Part shown: positions 56,821-64,000 of the stretch, piece by piece | Layout of the letters: every line of letters starts with the position of its first letter | Position numbering within the stretch: position 1 is the stretch's first letter | Assembly: GCA_025200525.1 (NCBI GenBank) | Contig: CM045758.1 | Coordinates: 189,552,463-189,616,462 of the forward strand | Direction: 5' to 3' | DNA: 64,000 nt | Source: Camellia lanceoleosa | Lineage: Eukaryota; Streptophyta; Magnoliopsida; Ericales; Theaceae | Position numbers and translations under genes: made by a program | Notes under the pieces: model-generated | What the model was told of the DNA's origin: nothing | The model's database searches: none | Seen by the model: only the letters and a program-made list of their open reading frames with translations

Positions 56821-57725
56821 ATATGTGTTTACAAGCATGCTATGAAATTGTTGCGAATAACATGTTAAGTAGCCGAGCCTATTTTAGTTGCATTATTATA
56901 TGCGTTGCATTAGTCATCTTGTATAGTTAAGAATCATGCATGTTTTTCTAACTCTTTTGTTTTATCTTAGCTTAGAGTACTAGGTGAGTCTTTACTCACT
57001 TTAGCATCTTGCATGAAATGTTGATGTTACCATGTCTAGCATGCTTGCCATGAGGCTAAGTGCTTACTTGATAAACTGTTTGGGTGCCTATAGATGAAGG
57101 CTTGTTGCTTGAATTGGAATGATTCAATGAATGTACGTTTAAGCCCACTTTGTCAAGTAGCAAATTCGAACTTTAAGCCCGTTTTGTTAAGTGGCAAAAT
57201 CAAACTCTTTTTGAAAAAACAAACATGAAATTGAATTGTTCCAACTTGAGCAAACTAGTCTATACCTTGTGTGTGCGCATCACATAGTAAATGCTAGCCT
57301 AAATAAACTGTAACAAGAGCATATAATGTAAATAAGATTCATATCATGATTAGTAGAGGCCGATCTTTGATCGGGCGAGCGGGGGTGCTCAAATATATTC
57401 ATGACCTTTCCCTCTTGTACCTAAGTTCCTGAACCGAGACAATCTTGGTGATGACGGACACATGGCCTTCAACACGAGTCATTGATATCCTAAATTTTCT
57501 CAAAGTAAAATAGTTAGATGGAGACTCTGTATCTGGAAAAGTAGTCTATTTTTGGCAATTTGATTCAAAATCGATTTTTCAAAAGATTTGCCTGATTTGG
57601 ACTCTTTGGTGTTTATAAATTTCACATCGCACTTGTGAAATTAGGTTTAGAATCGTGGGAGTCCGAACTGTAGGGCTTATATTTCGAACCTCTCGAAAGG
57701 GGAGGCGCGAAAAAGTCAAGCTATA
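56821..57725 (+). repeat. Second, truncated copy of the LTR 3' portion
   Basis: Repeats about the last 900 bp of the host LTR (compare TAGCCGAGCC, the TTTAAGCCCACTTTG block, GGAGTCCGAACTGTAGGGCTT) and ends AAGTCAAGCTATA, a C to T variant of the LTR end. It is either a tandem duplication within the LTR or a 5'-truncated LTR of another copy. It abuts the pararetrovirus fragment. Confidence 0.8.
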
Positions 57726-59724
57726 GTATCCTATAAGCATTTCTTTTATAAAACTAGTAAAATTCCATGGGTTATCTCCTAATCCTTTAAGCTGTCTAAT
57801 TGTCTCTTCGTATTTTCCTTTAAAAGTTAAATATATATTAAAAACTGAATCTCCTAAAAGTGTTTCCATATATTCACACATATCAGTTGATTCATTGGGA
57901 TTATTCATCTACGCCTTTACCGCATCTTTTTTCCATTTCTCTATCACTTCTTGTTGTATCTGTGGGTACGTAGCTAAGTCTAAAAGCGTTCTTTGATTGG
58001 TTACTGGTTGTAATTGTATGTTCATATCTGGTTGTCTTCGCTTTCCATGAAACTTATACTTGTTATTGGGATTTGCTTCACTACGTCCTGTATTGGTTTA
58101 TGGTTTTCTTCCTCCTACTTCATAATGCGTTGGTTCTGCTGGTTCTTCTACCGTATGTTATGGGTTGCTAGTTCCTATGCTTTTTGTTGTTTGAGTATTC
58201 ATATAAAAGTGTCTTCTAAGTTAGATTGTTTTGGTATTTTAAATATTTCGCTAGGATGTATTTCATTTTCTAAAATATCATCTACATATTCGGTATGAAA
58301 TTCTTGGTCCAAAAATCGCACTGCTTCATCATGAGTATCTCCCCTAGCTATATATTCATAGTATCTAGTATATAGTATTTTATTCATATCACTTAAAGTA
58401 AAATTTTCCAAATCTATCTTATCGATATTATATATCTTACTTTGTGATATTTTTTTTCTTCTGTCATTACATAAAGCTGATTTATGTAACTATGATTATC
58501 TTGATTTTCTTCTCTATCTACATTACTAAATTCATCATCTTCGGATTTTTCTGGTGCTACATATGTGTATTGAGTAAATCTTACTGCATAACTTTCGTCT
58601 GTTTTTTGATATAATAAATTATCTTGAGGGGCTAATCTCTTTTGTCCTAGGAAATCTCCTAAATTCCAACTAGCGCTGCATTATCTTTAGAATTATATTT
58701 TTAGTTGGTAGTGGCTTTATTCCTTTTGCGCCTAATATCTTAACTATTTGATCATTTGTAGGTCTATAATGGGAATTGCTTTCTGAGACCGCTAAGTCTA
58801 AAAACCCTGTGCAAACTAATAAATTCTTTTCTCCTTTTTTCATTTTGTATCCACTACTTTTTATTCCTATTTTTATCTTTTTATGAAAGATTGAGGTTGG
58901 TAAAAGGAAATCTGGTGTAAAATAAACTATTCCTCCTTTTGAATTCATATCTAATTCATAGCTACCTATAATATTTTGTCCTACATCATTAAACCTATCA
59001 TCATAAAGACGTACAAAAACTTTAGCTCCTAAATTTTGTCTAGTTAAATCCTTAACTCCTATCACAACTAATCATAAGTGAGTTATTTTGAGGTGTTCAA
59101 TTACAACATATTTATAACTTTCTCTATTTATTAAATTTAGCTCTATTTTTTCATCTTCTTGAGTTACACTAATCATTTGTTCACCATAGTGTTTAAATAA
59201 ATATTATTTTTTATGAATTTTTCCTAACTTATATACGTACTTAGTTGGAATTAACTCTAGTTTTTCCTTTTTAAATTTTTCTATCTGCCATTCTACATCT
59301 ATAAATTATTCTACTTTAATATCTTCATCCTCATTACGCTTTTTACTGCTACTTTCTTTTACTAACTGTTAAAACATTTTTATTTTCTATAAGTTCTACA
59401 AACAGGTTTCTTTCGTAATTTAAGCTTTTCAAAATATTTAGCTATATCTTCTTCGTTTATTCGAGACTGGGCTTCACTTGCTTGTCCTTCTGCTCCTTTT
59501 CATTTTTGAAGTACTAATCTTTCCAACGAAACTAAACGATTTTCTAAACTGTGTAGTTGTTCTAATAATTCTTCAAATTTTTCACACAACTGGATAAGAA
59601 ATAAAACTTATATATTATTTTGTCTTACAAATATTTTTTATTCCTTGATAGCTACTAATTCCCTCAAGATTATTATAAAAGTTTTCTGCTTGTTTTAAAG
59701 TGACCTGGTAATCTCTGTTAGCTC

Positions 59725-59745
59725 TTTTTTTTTTTTTTTTTTTTT
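59725..59745. repeat. Poly(T) run
   Basis: About 21 consecutive T inside the pararetrovirus relic; probably slippage. Confidence 0.8.
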
Positions 59746-60437
59746 ATAATTACTACTCATAAATTAAGATCTTACTGGTTGTTCTAAAATTTCTAAGTTT
59801 TGTTTTAAATTATCTTGAATTTGGTTGATCTATTCTATTTGTCTAGCTATTTGATGTATCCGATTAAGATTTTTTTCAATTAATTGCTAACTCTATTTGC
59901 TTTGAACTACTAATATTTATAGGTGAAATTAGAGTTCCTATTTCTAGCTTGGTGGGGAATTTTTCTAAATTTAAATCTATTCGTTTTTGTACGATTGACC
60001 TACATTGATCTTGGATAAAATCTAATTTTTTATCTTGATCCTTAATTATACTACGAGTATTACGAAGATAGTCTATAGATAAAGTAAAAAGATTACTGAT
60101 TTTATCTACATCCTTTTTAATATTTTTTGCAAAATTAATCTAGTGATCTATAATACTATTTAGTTGAGAATTATGTTCACTATGGAGCTGGTGTGTAAAA
60201 GTTCTTTCAAAATTGTAATGAAATTTATTTTTATCTATATCAAGGCGATGTTTATAATTACTGAGTTCTAAATCTAAGTATTCTACTCTTTTCATACACA
60301 AAATTAACTCCTACTTTAAAATTATTGAAGGTTACTATAATATGAAACTTATAACTAAATTGTCCAATAATAAAAACTACTCTATTTCCATATGCAAAAT
60401 GCATAAACTAACTTAAACTGTCCTCAAACCCAACGCT

Positions 60438-60449
60438 ACTCTGATACCA
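60438..60449 (-). other. tRNA-Met-type primer binding site of the pararetrovirus relic
   Basis: Minus-strand TGGTATCAGAGT, one base from the classic initiator-tRNA-Met complement TGGTATCAGAGC used by caulimovirids (and by Copia elements). It lies upstream of the coiled-coil/MP frames, as expected for the genome start. Confidence 0.7.
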
Positions 60450-60455
60450 ATTTTT

Positions 60456-61400
60456 TGAGAGGGGGTTAGTGGTTTACCATTATTTTGAAGTTGGGCTGAG
60501 AATTATCTAATTAATTCTACAGTTATGCTAATATTAAATCCTCATGTTGTTGTATGGCTAGCTATAAGGCTTCTTGTTTTATAGTTATCTGTTTATTTAT
60601 TTGTGTGATTTTCAAACTATAACATACTAGAGATCTACCGGAGGCTAATGATAACAGAAATTGATATCTTAATTTTTGATCTTCTAATTCTTGTATAAGC
60701 ACAATACTGGATCGGATTTTAATTCTAAGTTCTTCTTCTAAAAGCATGGAATTTTGATTTTAAAACTCTTATATTAAAAATATTTTCTTGATATTTCTAC
60801 TCAAGTTGCTCTCCTTATATTCTAAAATTCTTTTTCTTATTTAGTAAAACTATTTTTAAGTAATGCTTGCTTTCATTACATGTACTCCCACCTTGAAGCT
60901 ATGCCTCGTTTAACATAGCATATTTTTATTTTCTATTCCTTACCCTTACCTTTCCCTTTCTGCCTACAATTTACCCTCAATGCCTAACCACGGCTCACAA
61001 GGGCTCTTTAGCTAAGGTCACTCGATAATGAAATAGAAAACAATAGATACTATGAAGGTGCAAAGCATGTAATATTAATGAGCAAGCAAGCATTTCATAA
61101 ACTTAGTTTTTCCAAAAAGAAAATAAATTTTATCATAGAAGAGTTACCCTTTTGAAATATCTAAGGAAAAAGAGAGACTATTCGCACTTCATATTAATAT
61201 ATATTATACTTACAGAGATTTTGTTACAGACTTTGAGACACTGAAAGACTTGAACACTTAGAATTTTTTAGATGAGGGTTTGAGAAGTTAGAGAATTTTT
61301 GCAAGGAAGAGTGGAGAGAATTTTCATTGCCTTGTCCGTTGGCATGAATGCCAATTTATACAATACAATTGATGGATACAAACAAAAACCAAAGTCCTAA
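60456..61400 (-). other. Possible leader and promoter region of the pararetrovirus relic
   Basis: Upstream (minus strand) of the PBS, AT-rich, with a short minus-strand open frame (60747-60562) that I do not recognise. A TATAAA box at 61360-61355 is followed by GCATTCATGCC and a CT-rich stretch, about 900 bp before the PBS. This could be the pregenomic RNA promoter; it is inferred from position only. Confidence 0.35.
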
Positions 61401-61861
61401 CACTTACGTCTAACTTTTGCACAAAGTCTTAAAGACCTAGCCAAGCCTAGTCATAGGCTTTACAAATGTCAACACAATAAATAGAAGGACTTAGAGGCAA
61501 CAATTATTTACATATTTTCTGGCAAACTTCTTGTAGAAATTACTCTAGAAACTAACCCCCCAAAAAAAAAATTCAATAAAGGGTTAGGATAAAAATGTCG
61601 GGTACAGCTTTGTGTGATGACCGGTGCGTACTTTGCCTTGTTCTCTTGGGTTATGTTGGATTTACCTTCATTGAAATGTCAGATTCCTAAGTGTGGTCCA
61701 GTCAACAGTTGAGTTCTTTGTTTTTGAAAACTTTTCTTTAAAAATCTTCATTCTTGTTTGTTTCAATTTGAGTTTCTCACTTGTTCTAGAGGGTGTGAGG
61801 CCGAGTCTGGACTGTCTGGAGTGAAGCAAAAGTTTTTCCGGGCTAGAGGGCCAGGGCCACA
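61401..61861. other. No feature recognised
   Basis: AT-rich sequence with an A10 run next to CCCCCC (61556-61571). Open frames are short and unremarkable. Confidence 0.4.
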
Positions 61862-62030
61862 CATGCGGGGCCTTATGTTGCACGTGTAGGAGAGAGGTCG
61901 CACGTGCGAGAATCAGGGGGAGGCTGTGTGTGTCACTGCATTATATGCAGGTGCGGGAGAGACCGCACGTGCAGGGGTGATAGCCGCACGTGCAAGAGGC
62001 CGCTCCGCACATGCAGCTAGGTGCGTGCTC
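61862..62030 (+). repeat. CGCACGTGCG minisatellite
   Basis: Six imperfect units around (C/T)GCACGTG(C/T) spaced about 17-40 bp between GGCC/GAGAGG linkers. Similar units recur at 63925-63965. Such near-palindromic G-box repeats are common in LTRs of other plant Gypsy families, so this may be part of a degraded LTR. Confidence 0.55.
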
Positions 62031-62997
62031 AACCTCGTTTTCATACTTTTTAGCTATATTTTGCTCTTTTGACCCTTTTCATTTCATTTATTGAATGTCT
62101 CTCTCCCTCTATACAATCTTTCTCTCTTTTTCTCTCATCTCTTTCTACTCAAACCCTCAAAACTTTGTATTTTCTTTTGATCTCAAGAATCCATTGAGAT
62201 TTTGGTGCTAGTCCCTTATACCAAAATGATGAGCATATCAAGGGCTTCATCTTGACCTGTGGAGATCGAATTTCGGCAAAGTGGATTTTTGGGCTTTTCT
62301 CCTCTCCTCTCTTGAGGTAGGGATTTCTTTGATCTTTTCCAATACCCTTTTTATATATAGACATGTGGTATGTTTTTTATTGCGTAAACCATGTTGTTAT
62401 GGATTTTTCTTTGAAAATCATGATAGGGGATCTAAGGTTTGATGTTGAGGTTGAGATTTTGTGAAATAAATTGTTGTTGGGTTAATTTGGGGAGTGGTTT
62501 AACATGTTCATGTTTAGTGAGTGGTGACGCCCTAATTTTCTTTTTATGTAATACCTAATAAATAAAAAGGGTTGAAATGGTGAAATGATCATGTTATGAA
62601 TTGAGAAATTAATTAATGAGTTGGTAATTGATTAGAGATTAAATTGGATCTTATGATTTTGGTATTTACTTTGTGTTGGGTTGATTATATTTGAATATAA
62701 TGGATGGATAATTTGTTGAGTGTTAATGAGGAGTTAATCATGAGATTAGAAATTTTGGACAATGCCCTTGTTGAGTTGAAATTGAGCGGTTTATGGCTTT
62801 GTTATCCATGGCTTGAGTTTTTGGTTAAATAAAATAAACGAGTCTCTTTTATTGTGTATATATATACATGTATATAAAATTGGTGTATTGCGAATTGGAA
62901 ATTTTGGAAATTGACATTGGAAAAATAGAGGTGATTGTAACTCTTTTGCAAATTAAGAAAGAACCTTGGTAAAAGTTGAAAAACCTTGGAACATCAT
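62031..62997. other. AT-rich sequence, possibly LTR remnant, no gene
   Basis: Begins with a CT-rich TCTCTCTCCCTCTATACAATC stretch (62099-62119) resembling a transcription start region, then AT-rich sequence with GTGACGCCCTAATTTTC near 62524. No supported coding sequence. Confidence 0.35.
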
Positions 62998-63315
62998 TGT
63001 AATAACCCGACCCTCGTACATGTTTCTGGTATACCTTCAGTCCCTTATTCTGTGCATTTACATGCTTACTGTGAAACTTTATGTGAAATTAAGTTTAATT
63101 AAGTGAATCCTATGATTATGGATGCATATCTGTCTAATATGAGAAAAATCTATTACAATTAGAATGTTTGGATCAAAAATTGGAAGCCTTGGAGGCTTAA
63201 TAATCTGAAATTGATTTTATATTTGAAGTCAGCATGATTTTTAGGTCTTAAAATGATTTTCTGTGAAATTTTTATTAGGAATGATTAAACTGATTGATTT
63301 TTGTCTTATTCACCT

Positions 63316-63337
63316 TATATATATATATATATATATA
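63316..63337. repeat. (TA)n microsatellite
   Basis: About 11 TA units. Confidence 0.9.
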
Positions 63338-63582
63338 AATATCAATGCTCTTTAACCATTTGACTTGGGAAATTCATTTCAAAATATCTCCTGAGAGAGA
63401 AGGAGAGAGTTAGAGAAGAACAAAGAAGAGGGAGGTTCATCAAGGAGGAAGAGTAGGAAATTGAGGAGGCTTGTAGGGATTTAAGTTTAAGATATGTGTT
63501 AACTACTCTTGTTAAGCTTCTCTTGATTAAAGAGTGAAAAGTTCTCTATAATAATGAAGTTAGGGTTGTGCTTAAAGATCAA

Positions 63583-63601
63583 GTGTGTGTGTGTGTGTGT
63601 T
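63583..63601. repeat. (GT)n microsatellite
   Basis: About nine GT units. Confidence 0.9.
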
Positions 63602-64000
63602 TCTTTCTTAATTGTGGTTGTGTTGGTGGTTTTAAACTTTGTAGAGAGGAGGTGCATCTTATTCCCTTGCCTTACATATTCAAACTCATCTAAATGTTTG
63701 GGTGATTATGTGTGTGTTTGGAAAAGTGAGTATAATTATGAATGTAAGGAATTGATTTGTGTATATGAATTTTAGAGTATTCAAGACCTAATTGAATTTG
63801 TGATTCATGATTAATGTGATATTACACCATTATGTTGTCTTAATTTCTCAATTTTTGGACCTTGAGATGTTGTAACTTTGCTGAATTTTGAGTTGAATTT
63901 GGACTGCCCAAAACAGGGACTACGGTCGCACGTACGGAGGTCATGGCCACATGTGCGGACAAGAGGGAAAAAAATGGGATTGCATTTTGCTTTACGCTCG

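Larger units (their letters stand above)
57726..60455 (-). pseudogene. Endogenous caulimovirid (plant pararetrovirus) fragment: movement and coat-protein-like regions
   Basis: On the minus strand, starting near a PBS at 60449, an open region from ATG 60295 looks coiled-coil-like. A 131-codon frame (59065-58670) then resembles the 30K-superfamily viral movement protein: GSYELD, GGIVYFTPDF and a GYKMKKGE motif in the expected spacing. Next are a 70-codon acidic frame (58411-58199) and a CP-like segment (57908 to about 57770) with YMETLLGDSVF and GLGDNPWNFT motifs, cut off at 57726. The MP-then-CP order fits petuvirus/florendovirus-like polyproteins. Numerous stops and frameshifts; protease and RT are absent here. 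A relic, not replication-competent. The genus is uncertain. Confidence 0.75.
62998..64000 (+). mobile_element. Possible start of an unrelated LTR, running out of the window
   Basis: TGTAATAACCCGACCC at 62998 is a typical 5' tip of plant Gypsy LTRs (TGTAA.ACCC). It is followed by AT-rich sequence, (TA)n at 63316-63337, (GT)n at 63583-63601 and G-box units at 63925-63965 like those at 61862-62030. No end or TSD can be seen. Confidence 0.35.

Noticed and set aside
60438..60449. PBS of a Copia retrotransposon
   Set aside because: The sequence alone would fit Copia, but the downstream movement-protein-like frame and CP-like region favour a caulimovirid; no Copia domains are visible.

Overview
This window is plant nuclear heterochromatin made almost entirely of nested LTR retrotransposons of the Ty3/Gypsy Tat (Ogre-like) lineage. 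The evidence is a pol gene with Tat-type RT, a second archaeal-type RNase H and an HHCC/DDE integrase; a tRNA-Arg-type primer binding site (TGGCGACTCCGCTGGGGA); LTRs of 2.9-4.7 kb; and a caulimovirid fragment at the right end. I see no host gene, tRNA, rRNA or CRISPR array. An angiosperm is the most likely source; I cannot name the species.

Layout. One old Tat element (the 'host element') runs through 3952-56820. Only about 13.6 kb of it is its own: RT (3952-4149, 8818-9000), RNase H/aRNH/integrase (9001-10759, 19193-19601), a post-pol spacer, an antisense plant-mobile-domain (PMD) gene (27966 down to 22150), a minisatellite tail (28440-29446, 48177-48871) and its 3' LTR (48872-48894 plus 53470-56820). 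Later insertions expanded it to 53 kb: a solo LTR at 1-3951 (+), a solo LTR at 4150-8812 (-, TSD AGGAG), a solo LTR at 10760-19187 (+, near-perfect TSD) that itself holds another solo LTR at 12093-16554, a solo LTR at 24043-26931 (-, near-perfect TSD), a complete 18.7-kb element at 29447-48171 (TSD GTGCG) and a solo LTR at 48895-53464 (TSD GACGG). Where I checked, removing an insertion and one TSD copy restores the host reading frame.

The complete element at 29447-48171 is young (perfect TSD, near-identical LTR cores). It has a PBS and a gag remnant but no recognisable protease, RT or integrase. It keeps the same antisense PMD gene and carries 80-bp and 243-bp tandem repeats before its polypurine tract. 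It therefore looks non-autonomous.

Most notable signals: (1) an antisense, multi-intron PMD gene shared by two diverged Tat elements, with conserved start motif, splice junctions and its own TATA/CT-rich promoter; (2) a pair of hairpins conserved in all nine LTRs; (3) a G-box palindrome upstream of the LTR TATA boxes; (4) a PBS look-alike inside every LTR; (5) a duplicated structured motif just after pol.

Right end. 57726-60455 is a decayed minus-strand caulimovirid (endogenous pararetrovirus) fragment with movement-protein and coat-protein-like regions and a tRNA-Met-type PBS. 61862-62030 is a CGCACGTGCG minisatellite, and an unrelated LTR-like sequence may start at 62998.
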